A DNA stretch of 64,000 nucleotides from Vandiemenella viatica (Eukaryota > Arthropoda > Insecta > Orthoptera > Morabidae). The translations under genes and the position numbers were made by a program. The notes under the pieces are model-generated. The model saw only the letters and a program-made list of their open reading frames with translations. It was not told where the DNA came from and did no database searches. The DNA lies in the NCBI GenBank assembly GCA_031002005.1, contig JARYHS010006929.1, forward strand, positions 1-64,000, given 5' to 3'. Below, piece by piece: positions 52,603 to 63,232 of this stretch (positions are counted from its first letter, which is position 1; each line of letters opens with the position of its first letter).

Positions 52603-53625
52603 ATCTTCCCTAGGGTTATTGTGGAAAATTGTGGAAACTATAGGTAAATGTTGTGGGCCTGAAATTGCATTTGCCTTTGTTTGGACCAGGACATTAGCAG
52701 AATCCAGTTTTTTGATTGCCTATTGTCCCCATCACAGTGAATGATAGCATTTGTAGTTTCCATGTGTTCAACCTGGTCTGAATCATCTTGCAATGTGTAG
52801 GGAAAAAAAATGCTTATAGGGGGTGGAGTGGAGTCCCAATGTTCACAAACTCAATTCTTTCCTATACTTTCTTCTCTGCAATATTTAATTTAATTAGAAC
52901 GGTCGCCAACCCAAATGGTTTTAATAATGGGATTTTTTCAATGAAGGTTAATATCTAAAGATTGTTCTCAACACAGATTTTAAAGTCCAGTATTTTATTG
53001 TTCAACGTTTAAAGACATTTTCACTCTGACAACAGCAATTGTTACCAGAAAGACTTCGTTTCCGAAAATTGCAGATTAATGCCAAGATAATTACATACAC
53101 TCCATTCAGACACAATACAAAGTTCACTCCACTTGAAACCTCAAACTAAATCATACAAATTGTCAAATTTAAATTATGGAAAAGAAGTTTGTTAAATTAA
53201 TGAACTGCTTTAAAAATTATAGTTGCTGTCTACGTATATTCCAAGTCCGTTTATTCATGATTGTTCTAACGCGACACCCACACCATGCGACACTGCCATA
53301 ACGCCCGCCCACACTTCACGCCTTCACCCTTTAACCAGTTAGAAACTAATGCGGTCGAGGTCCCGCCTCAGGTATCTTATATAGGTTCACCCAAGCCTGA
53401 TGGGAATTTCCACTCATCTAGCGTCTCTCTGCTCTCTCTCCCAGCTCCGCTCGCAAAGGCTTTCCCCCCAATTTTTTCCGATTTTCCTGAAACTTTGAGA
53501 TAACGTAGAGTTCCTCATCCTAAGCATTTTCTATCCTTGTAAAATTTTTCCTATCTGCTCTCCTTTTGTTGTTATTAATTTTCGAAGCTAAATAAACCTA
53601 TTTTCTAGATCTAGTGTCCCAACTA

Positions 53626-54960
53626 CGAGGGTAGACTTTAAAGTAAGGTCTCCTATTTTTTTTCTCATAGAAATTGACATTTATTTACATTGATTTATAC
53701 ACCGTTGGAAAGGCCATGGCCTAAGCTATTTTTCAATGTAATCGCCATTTTTCTCGACGACCTTCCGCATCCGCACGATGAACTTCTGTACTCCGTCCTC
53801 GTACCACCCTGCGACCGCGTCGCGCAGCCAGTTGGTGACCTCTTCTTGAACCTCCGCGTCCGACTCGAATTTCTTCCCTCCGAGGTGTTTTTTCAGGACG
53901 GGGAACAGATGATAGTCGCTGGGGGCGACGTCTGGACTGTAGGGAGGGTGTTCCACGATTTTCCATCCAAACTTCTTGATCAGCTCGGTCGTCCGATTCG
54001 CTGTATGCGGGCGCGCGTTGTCGTGATGAAAATTGACTCCTTTGGTCAGCATTCCTGGGCGTTTGTTCTTAATGGCTTGGCGAAGCTTTTGGAGGGTTTC
54101 ACAATATCTCTCAGAATTGATAGTGGTTCCTTTAGGCATGAAATCCACTAACAACAAGCCGCGACGGTCCCAAAACACAGTTGCCATCACCTTTCCGGCT
54201 GACAGTGTTGCCTTGAACTTTTTCGGTTTTGGAGACGAGCTGTGGCGCCATTGTTTGGACTGCTGCTTTGTCTCAGGTGTATAGTGATGATCCCATGTTT
54301 CATCCCCCGTTACGAAACCATCTAAAAATTCCTCTCCTTCCTCTTCAAAAACGCCGCAAAACTTCCTCTGCACATTCCACGCGTTGCTGCTTGTGGTCTT
54401 TGGTCAGCTGTTTTGGCACCCATCTTGCCTAAACTTTGTGATACAGCAACTTCTCCTTAAGGATAACTCGAATTGCGTCCTTGCTGCACACTTCTCCAAG
54501 CTTCTCTTCCAATTCCTTAACAGTAGCACGACGGTTTTTTGAGCATTTCTGCCTCCACAGCTTGGACGATCTCGTCTGAGAGCGACGGCCGGCTACTTCT
54601 CTCCTCGTCGTGAACGGTTATGCGGCCGGAAATGAACTCACGTGCCCACTTACGCACGTTCTTGATGTCCATACATTTTTCCCCGTAAACTTTCACTAGC
54701 TGACGATGGATTTCGATGGGTGGCACTTTTTGTGCAGTCAAAAAGCGGATGACCGAACGAATTTCACACCTGGACGGAGAAGCGAGAGGCAGTTCCATCG
54801 CGGACGGCTGCTGAGCCAAGACTGAGCAGCCGAGCCGTGTCTTCCCCTACCAGGAATTTAGCCCGCGAGTCAGGGAACACGGCGGCGTTGCCAGATTTCG
54901 TCTAGCTCCTGATGCGGCGACGCTACACCGTTGGAGACCTTACTTTAAAGTCTACCCTCG
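53626..54960 (-). mobile_element. mariner element, complete ends, dead transposase
   Basis: 28-bp perfect inverted repeats starting CGAGGGTAGACTTTAAAG and ending GGTCTCC, with TA on both sides (53624-53625, 54961-54962). It is 1335 bp, normal for mariner. Confidence 0.94.
53726..54819 (-). pseudogene. mariner transposase (DD34D), frameshifts and a stop
   Basis: The N-terminus (54517-54819) has the mariner helix-turn-helix (IRSVIRFLTAQKVPPIEIHR, VRKWAREFISGR). The C-terminal part has VTGDETWDHHY, HHDNARPHTA and YSPDVAPSDYHLFP; I count 34 residues between the last two Ds. The frames are separated by an extra A in a run of six near 54535, a TAG in place of Trp near 54430, and another shift near 54350. 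Inactive copy. Confidence 0.92.
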
Positions 54961-56582
54961 TATTTGTTTTAGCGCGAGTGTTCTAATCTTCAGGAATTCT
55001 ACAGCTTTTGACAATTAATTTGGTGTATCTCACTACCTTCTAAAACCCTTTCATTAAAAAGATATTGCCTTTCAAGGTTTTCATCCCTTCTCGTCAGCCA
55101 TCATGGAATCCCAAATAAATACTTTGAAATTAAATATCTTATATTGAGAGCGCATTATTTTGATAAAACTTTCCGCCAAACTTACTTAAAAAAATTGTAC
55201 TTTCATAAAAATAGGTTGCCTCCCAGATGTTTTCTAGTTTTTTTCTTTCCCCTTTGTCAACTTTCATTTCTACCCATTCTCGACAACCTGGATAGCTACG
55301 ATGCTTTAACCGCTTTTGCTTTGGAATTACTTTTAACATATTTCTACTCAACTCAACGATCTCAAACTGCTGTCATTATCTTTTCACAGGAAGGCCTTTA
55401 ATCGGACATAATTTTATTTTGACTACTTATTTTATTCTCGACTTACTATTTTTTTTCTTTATTGAAAAAGTACCTTAATATTTACTCTAAATTCCGTTGG
55501 AAACCATGTTTTGTACTTCTAAACAAAGATTCGATATTTTCAGCCTGGTATCTTCATTCATTTATTACCATTCTTTCATACTTCTATGAACCTGCCGGCT
55601 GTTGCGTCATCACTGTCACAAAGCATCTCTGTTCGGACTTAAAGATTGCTCATAACTTCCTTCCGCCAATTTGTACTACTACCAATGTGAGTCTTACATT
55701 CTCTTCTACACCTGATTAGTGTTATCTTTTGGGGGAAATATTACTTTGGGTAACCTACTTAACCCGATACCAAACACTCTTCCTTCTCATTTTCTCAGTT
55801 GCCAATAAGGCCAACTACGTTACAACCCCTCTCAATTTTCTCCTTAAATTTGGATAATTGCGCAATAGAGAAATTTAGGGAAAAATTCAAGCTGTACTCT
55901 CCCCATTTAGTAACATCAGTCATTCATCATTCACAAAGAAAACGTGGCAAAAATCTGATGAAATTCCCAAACAACATTGGATTAAAATCTTAAAATGTCT
56001 TTGCCTGGTCAAATCTTTCATTACTGCTGCCAGAGTGGAATGATTACAAGGTTTTACATCCATTTTTATCACAAAAATGTATCATATCACTCTTAATCTA
56101 TTTAAAATAATTCTTGTAAATGGTTTCTACCACTCTTTGTAACACAATATGTTAAAATAACCCATAAAAAAAACGTCTCTGAAAATTCTGTACACATTTG
56201 TCACTAAACGTTAAAATAACGCATAAAAAGTGTCTCTGAGAAATGTGTACACATTTGTGCAATAATAAAAATACTTAATTCTATTACATAAAAGTGTAAT
56301 ATATGTTACAAAATCAGATGTGTCATATTGTACACAGTGATTTAAGATCTAAAACTTAAAAATTCTAAGATTGCATAAAACTGCTTAATTGATGAAATTT
56401 CAAAGTACTGAAAAGGACCAATTTGTGAAATTTCAGAGTCCTGTAAAGTCGACACATAACACGAGAGTAGTCCAAACACTTTGACTCTTTCTGAAAATAG
56501 TCATCACTTCGGTAAAAATAAGTTTTATAAAGTTGTACAAGAAACGTCATAGTATGAAATTACCAAATATTTGAGGCTATTT

Positions 56583-57479
56583 GCCCCCCCCCCCTTTTTT
56601 TTTATTTTTTTACATAGTCAAAATGAGATTACTTTAAATTTTGTGTAGTTGCTGCATGAATATTAGTTAATTTCAGCTTGAGGTTAAGAATGAGATATTA
56701 ACATATCTTGCAATGTCTCACTTAGCTGACTACTTGAAAGTCTCATAATGATACAAATAGGGACACAAGAAATATTAATTTCTAAAATATTTGTTATCCT
56801 GTCTCAATGGAGTAGGTCATCGACCCCTCTCATACATAAGCCATTTAAATTTATTTGTTGTTACAAAAGTAATTTACGTTGCAAGAAGAAAAAATAAAAA
56901 ACTTTATACTTATAGAAACATTGAAATGGCAGGCTTCTGACGAGTAGTCTGACAGTGAAGTCGACGAAATAGGAAGGGTTTGCTGAGGGTAGCCAATAGG
57001 AAAGGAAGGGAAGAAGATACTGCCACCAGATTAGTTGAAGAAATGGCAGTATCAGCTAGGAACCTCGTAGTTGCCATCTACGCGTGCCAGGTGCACGTCC
57101 ATGAGGGAGTACCCACTCAAATGCGAGTAGTCGGCAGGTGACCCTTAATAGGACCATCCACTTCCGTGAAGTGGTTAAAAGTCTGTAACACATTCACAAC
57201 AATACCACTGCATTAATACATAATCTTGCAAATGCGGAATATACATCAAAGATAAGTGAATGGTTACACATCACAAACAATTACTTAATATAATGGCAAA
57301 TAAAATTGCTGGAATAGCAATTGTTGCTAAAATAATACATAATCAAACACATTACAAAAAAATGGTACTCTTATTGCTAGGTTCCCTATCATAAGATTAA
57401 GAAGTAAAAATCCACATACAATGGAACGAATGAGGTCCCTTAGTTGATATTATACAAAGAAAAACTCTTAAATTATAAG
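56583..57479 (-). other. 3' UTR of E5
   Basis: A+T-rich. The part 57060-57120 (CCTCGTAGTTGCC, CGTGCCAGGTGCACG, CATGAGGG) matches the segment directly after pol in E1 (7700-7755) and E3, which identifies this as the E5 3' UTR. Hairpins at 57083-57097 and 57158-57174 (CCACTTC-CGT-GAAGTGG). Confidence 0.55.
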
Positions 57480-57625
57480 ATTACCTTTTTAAAAGGTTTC
57501 AGTTCCACTACATTATATTTGCCTTTGACTACTCTTGTTTGAGGGTCAACTAGTACATAGGCGTTTGAATGGTAGGAGTCTGTAAACTCATACACAAGGT
57601 AATGCATAGCCTTTCCCCTATTCCT
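57480..57625 (-). pseudogene. E5 integrase tail remnant
   Basis: The minus strand encodes RGKAMHYLVYEFTDSYHSNA followed by YVLVDPQTRVVKGKYNVVEL and KPFKKV. This aligns with the last 45 residues of the E1 integrase (YTLVHPDTNRFKGQYHVSAL, KPF). Nothing of the rest of pol is recognisable upstream, so the interior was lost. Confidence 0.7.
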
Positions 57626-58401
57626 CTTTGCTGTATCAGCTTACAAGCCTAAAACAATTAGGGGTGATACCAAAGGATAGTGCATAAAAAAATAAGTGAA
57701 CCATTAAGCCGTATGTCACAAATAAGCTGTATGTCACAAATTTGAATGGAATATTCCTTTCCCCAGAAAAATGTGTGCATCTCTGTCAACACATCACAAA
57801 ATGTAGGTCATAGTTCAAGAAAATACTGTAATGAAAACAGTATCTATTAAACTCCAATCATAATTCACAATACCTGTAACAGTATGCAAGGGTACAACAA
57901 ATCTTCAAAAATAGTTGTCAGCATCAATCATTATTGACAAAAAATATACTAACACTTCTGTATCCTTGTTACATCTTGAAGTATCTAATCCTCCATACAA
58001 AATCCATAGGATTCAGCTTCATCTCCACAGAACGCTGTTGTAGATAGTGTTTCCTTTACCAGTATTTCTTTACTATTGCATGCAGCCTGAGCTGTCAATG
58101 CTTAATATGTCATCGCACTGTCCGCTGTTTGTGCCTAATGTTGTCATTCCTGACCCAGCAGGTAATGCAAGAATGTCATCACAGTCTTTGCTGTTGATAC
58201 ATAAAATATTTAATGGCAATGCAGACTCTAATGGTGGTGCTTCAGTGTTTATTAAGGCATTCCTGTCAATGCAGTTAATGCAAGTATGTCATTGCAGTCT
58301 TAGCTGATGATGCATAATAATCTTAATACTGCTAGCAATCCAGTGTCCTCGTTTTCTGGTGCAGCATTTCCACTTTCTACCTTCCCTTCTTTTGAAATAA
58401 C
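57626..58401 (-). other. E5 internal sequence with imperfect repeats
   Basis: Contains three loose copies of a 40-50 base word around ATGTCATCGCAGTCTT and GATGCATAA (58090-58140, 58160-58205, 58270-58318). No supported ORF. Confidence 0.4.
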
Positions 58402-58945
58402 TTAGTTAGAAACATTCTCATAAACATGTACCATTTCAACGGTTACTGTCTCAACTTCCTCTGAAAGAAAACCATCTACTCTTCGATGCTGCAGTTCAAC
58501 TTCCATGTTTTCTACCTTCATCAAAGCAGAAATCGCCTTCATGCTACCATCAAGACCGTCTTCCCCTGCTAGATGTTTAATCCTGTTAGCTACGTACAAT
58601 GCAGATTTGACCTTTGTCAGTAGACATGCCACACAGTACAAGTCTGAAATATGCTTTCTGAATTGTAACAGAACTAGAAAACACTTGCTGAATTGGAAAA
58701 AATTTGCAAAGTGGCATCTTACTATGAAATGTAGCATAGAAGTAATTTGTTTCTCCTTTGCCAAAAGAAAAATAACTGCACTTAAATCTAAGTACATTGT
58801 TACCTTCATAGAACAAGGTCAGTTGACCTTTACCCAATGGTGGAGAAATTAATAGCTTTTTCTTAATATGCACACTTGTTGCTTTGCTTCTAACCCTTTT
58901 CTTCTTTTGTTTCTTTCTGTGCTTTGGTGTTGTACAATGTACCAC
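58402..58945 (-). pseudogene. E5 counterpart of the unidentified E2 C-terminal domain
   Basis: Across two frames (58586-58945 and 58402-58809) the predicted residues line up with E2 residues 658-806: TLFYEGNNVLRFK against TLFAERRNVLKLK, FLVLLQFRKHISDL against FLLYFGIFCICISEF, ENMEVELQHRR against ELMDVEMDCQR, and SEEVETVTVEM against SEEVDALVKVEV. A frameshift near 58690 divides the two parts. The alignment was made by eye and needs testing, but order and spacing agree throughout. Confidence 0.55.
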
Positions 58946-60165
58946 ACAAGGGAAAGGCTTTTTCGTGGCATTGACACCTTCTTTACAATTCTTAATATCT
59001 TTTTCTTTCTGTGTTTTGTGCTTTGTATTACTGTATTACACCTTCCCAATGAAAAAAGTGAGTGCTTTAAGATAACTTTTTTCATTAAGTCATCTGAAAA
59101 AAATTCATTGCGATCCTCTAGGATTGTGCTGAACAACAATCCTTCAACCTGAAAAAATGGTTTCTCACCATTTGTAAATTTCCTAGAATTGTGGTGAGGT
59201 AAAAGGGGATTGATCTTTTCAAAGGGAAACATCATATTATAGATATGGTGCGCAAACTTCATGACAGGCGTTGGTTTGTGAAGCTTGAATATAACTGTAG
59301 CTACACTGGGCTTGCTACTCCCTGCAACAATTTTGGAAGTATTATTCTTCCCCATGTCAGGGGCCATACACAGAGTAACTGTACTTTGTAGGCCACTAAC
59401 AGACTCAATGGGTATTTCAGATTGCAAGTTAGCAAGAGAAGTAGTAATCAGTGGAGGAACTACTTCCTGGGTTACAACAAAATTGTGATCAGCTGTCAAA
59501 ATGTTATCAGCTGACACAAGCTGTATTTTTGATTCAGAAACTTTCTCACTGAGGGTAATAGGAGTGGCCAGTTCTTGATCTGTCAGCTCACTATCTTTCA
59601 TAGTACAATTATCTGATACTTCAACGACATTACTGGGGAGTAGTTCATCCATTACCATCCCAGATGTATCAATTACCTCGACATATGGGTTAAAAGTGTT
59701 CTGAATATCTGAGGGCAATTTTTTGAATTTCTTGCCCAAATTGACATGACAATCCTCTCTGAATTGTTGTATTTGAGAACTAAGGTTTATTTTTGTTTCT
59801 ACAGCGATTTGCCTTCGCTGTTGGTTCATTTCTTCTAATTCTCTTAAAATTGGGTCTTGAAAAGTTCTCAAGATTGCTGTTATGGCCTCCAAGGTTAGTG
59901 TGCTTGAGTCTATAGCAGTTTTGTGTAGAAATTCCATGTCAGACCCTGTGCAAGACAAATGGTCTATTTCACTGCTGGAAGAAGAAAGTGGTAACCTAGG
60001 CTGTGTGATGGTATTGTCATGTGGGTTAAGATAATCAGAGGGATTGTCTGTTTGTTGCAAATTTGCACTATCATGATGAGGCTGGAGTTCTACTAACTGT
60101 AATTGCTCATCAGTTGCTTCTAATGGAATAGTGTCAACAGACTGATTAGTTTGTATTGTGTCCAT
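58849..60165 (-). CDS. E5 gag-like protein
   Basis: 438 codons. The N-terminal part resembles the E1/E2 gag start (S-x-DTIP, QPH, Ser-rich patch, SDMEF). A short coiled coil follows (LRELEEMNQQRRQIAVETK), then acidic and Ser/Thr-rich sequence, and a basic end (KHRKKKILRIVKKV). The capsid region of E1 is not recognisable. An in-frame ATG further upstream (60268-60270) is separated from this start by a TAA at 60211-60213, so the original N-terminus was probably longer. Downstream it overlaps the frame of the E2-like domain. Confidence 0.6.
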   Translation of the reverse strand: MDTIQTNQSVDTIPLEATDEQLQLVELQPHHDSANLQQTDNPSDYLNPHDNTITQPRLPLSSSSSEIDHLSCTGSDMEFLHKTAIDSSTLTLEAITAILRTFQDPILRELEEMNQQRRQIAVETKINLSSQIQQFREDCHVNLGKKFKKLPSDIQNTFNPYVEVIDTSGMVMDELLPSNVVEVSDNCTMKDSELTDQELATPITLSEKVSESKIQLVSADNILTADHNFVVTQEVVPPLITTSLANLQSEIPIESVSGLQSTVTLCMAPDMGKNNTSKIVAGSSKPSVATVIFKLHKPTPVMKFAHHIYNMMFPFEKINPLLPHHNSRKFTNGEKPFFQVEGLLFSTILEDRNEFFSDDLMKKVILKHSLFSLGRCNTVIQSTKHRKKKILRIVKKVSMPRKSLSLVWYIVQHQSTERNKRRKGLEAKQQVCILRKSY

Positions 60166-60270
60166 ACTGTCTACTGATGGTTCATGGACCTCAACAAGTA
60201 CTACCTGAATTTATGGAATTTGATCTGCCAAAGCAGCTAAGCCTGGGGATTCTCTATTAATGCCAGACAT

Positions 60271-61143
60271 AGTGAGAATCTAATAAAAACAGTGCAGTGA
60301 CCGCTTGTAACAATTGTAAGCAAATAGATACACTGGTTACACAAGGTTTAAAATTTCAAATAGCAGGTTAAAATGTAACACTAGGACACATATACCTTAA
60401 AAGAATAAAAAACCGGAAGTGGAATCAGCAACAAAACAATCACAAGAACACAGACTGCAATAAATGGTTAAGATTGTGCTTCTGTGAACAGTATGTTAAT
60501 AGCAGTGGTTTGGAAACACATCCTTAACACTTTAAATGAAAAATATTATGCCCTTGCTTGTTTTTCAAATATCCACAACTACCATAGTTTCACCAAAACA
60601 AATTCATTTCCTTCCAACATAGCAGTACTAGGATAGTATGGCATTGTTTAATTAAGATGAACTTTCGCTGTTAAAAATAAAGATGCTTAGTGCAACAAAA
60701 TATCTCTGTTACCATGAAAATTGTATACAGTAGTGAGTAAATAAGCAGGCTACCTTTAAAAACATCAGTCAGCTGTTCAATATTGACAGTTTCCACCAAA
60801 AGTATAAGGCATGAAATGTAGCACAAGTTTCGATTCTGAAGAACATCACCAAAAATTATATATTAGAGAAAAAGAAAATTAAATCCTTTTGACCAAATTT
60901 CCGAATGTTCACGAATATTAGTAAGTCATTTAGTGAATGTAAAACAAAGTTAAAATGTATGTTATAATTCTTGAACAGCTGATGGGATTTCCAAGCTTCT
61001 AACAAACAGCAATTGTACTAGAAATTTTATAAACATTCCTTCTTGCAACATCGTTTTTATGATCTAAAAAAAAAACTGAACAATAAAATTCAATGTAAAT
61101 CAAACGTAGTTTGAATGTTCTGTGTATACACAGAAAGTAACCA
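60271..61143 (-). other. probable 5' leader of E5
   Basis: A+T-rich. CATCAGTCAGCTGTTCA (60765-60781) resembles the motif in the E1 leader near 13780. No PBS, 5' LTR or ORF was identified. Confidence 0.4.
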
Positions 61144-62797
61144 TTAACACACCGAGGTAACAAGTAATATTATCACTCCCGAAAATGAATTGAATTTATG
61201 AATGCAACTTGTTACTGTAATGGACCATAGTAATTTTGGAATAAAAATGTATTTAATGTATTCATTGCTAATACGAGTTGAGGCTCTTGTCTTCGAGCAG
61301 CTGTGGGTCGCTGCGGAAATGCTAATGTTGCGGGTTGAATTACGCCCTGCGTAGCGACACATGCGATGAACACGTGAACGGCATGCGTTGTCCGTGCAGT
61401 TGGCATAGAATATTCTAGCGTGTTTTGGTGTGGAACAATTCTCCCACCACCAAGTTGAGAAGTCAACGTCACAGGTGTTCTTGTCTATGATTGGCTGGTT
61501 GAGCAATGGCGGCTGTCAAGACACATGGTGCGGTACGCTCCTTGGCGAATAAAGTTGATATCGACATATTGTTCCTTCTTCATTCAGTTGGAAGCATTCG
61601 CGAGGAGAAGATGTAGTCGCTACTAGAACATCTGAGTAGCAGGTAAGATGAATAATGGTTCACTGTCCTGGCTTGCCTCGTAGTAGCAATGTCTGTCGAT
61701 TGGTTAGGTTTCGTAAAATTATAAAGTATTAATTATGGGAACAGTTGTGTCTAACGTGTTATCTAATGGAAGTTATTTGATGAGTGTTAACAGTTTCATT
61801 ACGTTTTCTAAGTGTTCATTATGATTTTGGTGAGCTTCGTAACGTGTTATTTCCTCAATCCGTCATAAGGTAGATGGTTAATAGTTAGGTTTTTATCAAT
61901 AAATGTTGTTAAACTGTAATTGTGCGTCTTGTTTCACTAACCTCATAACACTCTTGGTTAAAGAACTCACGTTGCCTTACTAATGAGTTATATAAATTGG
62001 TTTTCAGTGTCAGAATGTGCTGTGTTGAATGTAGTAGTTTTCTGTGGTTATTTTGCCCACTTATATCTTTCGGAATAGTATCTAAAGCGTAGCTCGGAGT
62101 CTCTACGTTAAATATCGACTGCCCTGGTGTCAGATTACATGTTAAGATCTTCCGGCATCCGCCACAAGAAAAGCTCTACATTTCTACTCGTCAAAGGTAA
62201 GCACTATTTCATAATATCAGTGATAACGCCCATGCTAAAAGTGTGTGTTTGACCCGCCCATTCGGTTTTTCATCCTGAAAATAGGGGTTTAGTTGGCTTT
62301 GCAGTGATTAGTGTAGATGTTGATATTCAGAATGTGATTATAAGGTTATGTTTGGTCTGCATTCAGTAATCCACGTTACGTTAATTGGGAAACACACCCA
62401 CACACACATACACTATAAGAAGCCCTCCCATTTACAAGTGGTCGTCAGAAGTGAGATGAAACATGACGCAAATAATAGTGAAATTCGAAGATTTTTAAGT
62501 TTAAAAATATGTATTAATGAAACTGGAAATTTATGTTGTATTAAAGAGGCATTAAGTTTAAGCAGGCAGTGGAATCATTATTCGTCTTTACCGTTTAGTT
62601 AGAGTGGTGTCAATTTTATTTTTGTCCACATTTTGAAACAAGTATCGAGTTTTGCAGGAAACCATTCCACGTGTAGTTGAGATGTAAATTTTGAGCGCAT
62701 GGTGGCAGCACAGGAAAAGCAGAGATGATGATGGCAGCATGTAGTGTCGCTGGCTAAAGTGGAAATATTTGCGACTGAAACTCTTTGACTATGAGCA
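61144..62797 (+). other. possible host 5' exons, CpG-rich start
   Basis: Bases 61270-61420 are CpG-rich. A short frame starting GCAATGGCGGCTG (61505) runs 37 codons to TAG. On the plus strand GAGTAGCAG/GTAAGA (61641) and GTCAAAG/GTAAGC (62199) look like splice donors, and a weak acceptor precedes 62080. This could be the 5' UTR exons of a host gene continuing to the right. No repeat signature was seen. Low confidence; the rest has nothing recognisable apart from a short CA-rich stretch at 62393-62411. Confidence 0.3.
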
Positions 62798-63232
62798 CCC
62801 CGCAGGGGCCTGGTACGCAAGTGCCAGGTACGGGTTTGGCGAACCCGCGGTGCCCGAGCTGGAAACTTGTGAGCGCCGCAAGTTTCCCACACCGTAAACT
62901 CCTACCATGCTTCAACGACCACCGTAGGGCGTGGCGGTGGAACGTTGTGTTCCTAGGAGAACGGGGATCTTGGCTTCATCGCCCGGATCGCGAGGACGGT
63001 ACAAACCTCTATAAAAAACCCCTCAACCTCAAGGTGAGTAACGTGCCGAGGAGGTGGATGGGTGGTGAGGCAAACCACCCGTTAGCGTACAACCTCAGGG
63101 GCACCTGCTGCACCCCTGTTGTATTGGGCTTGGTGGCGTGATGCGGGGGCTCCACGTCACTCGACTTTTAGTTCCTCCGAACTCGTGGGATCAAAATTAG
63201 AAATAATCCAAATCCCAATCCCTCCTCCTGCG
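62798..63232 (+). mobile_element. L3: isolated LINE 5' UTR
   Basis: 435 bases matching 28103-28537 of L1 nearly base for base, from CCCCGCAGGGG to TCCTGCG, where the next LINE 5' end begins immediately. Confidence 0.9.

Larger units (their letters stand above)
42591..52795 (-). mobile_element. E3: 5'-truncated Ty3/Gypsy-like element, E1 family
   Basis: 3' LTR 42591-44349, 3' UTR 44350-46788, then integrase, RNase H, RT and protease with several stops. The match to E1 ends at about 52795 in the gag-pol junction, where an LTR-like sequence of E5 begins. No gag or 5' LTR of E3 is found further right. The integrase is split by a TTAA-flanked element (47077-49635). Confidence 0.87.
52796..56582 (-). 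repeat. LTR-like segment of element E5 (contains mariner)
   Basis: Starts TGTAGGG where E3 stops. It then has GCTTATAGGGGGTGG and GGTCGCCAACCCAAATGG, which resemble U5 motifs of the E1/E2 LTRs, and a TATATA-containing G+C-richer zone near 53370. A run of 12 C and many T at about 56584 could be the polypurine tract. The right border and a 5' counterpart were not found, so the boundaries are provisional. A 59-bp tandem duplication lies at 56151-56259. Confidence 0.5.

Noticed and set aside
52796..56582. Complete LTR of E5 with defined ends
   Set aside because: Only the left end is convincing; no CA-type right end next to the C/T run and no second copy in the window, so it is listed as LTR-like only.
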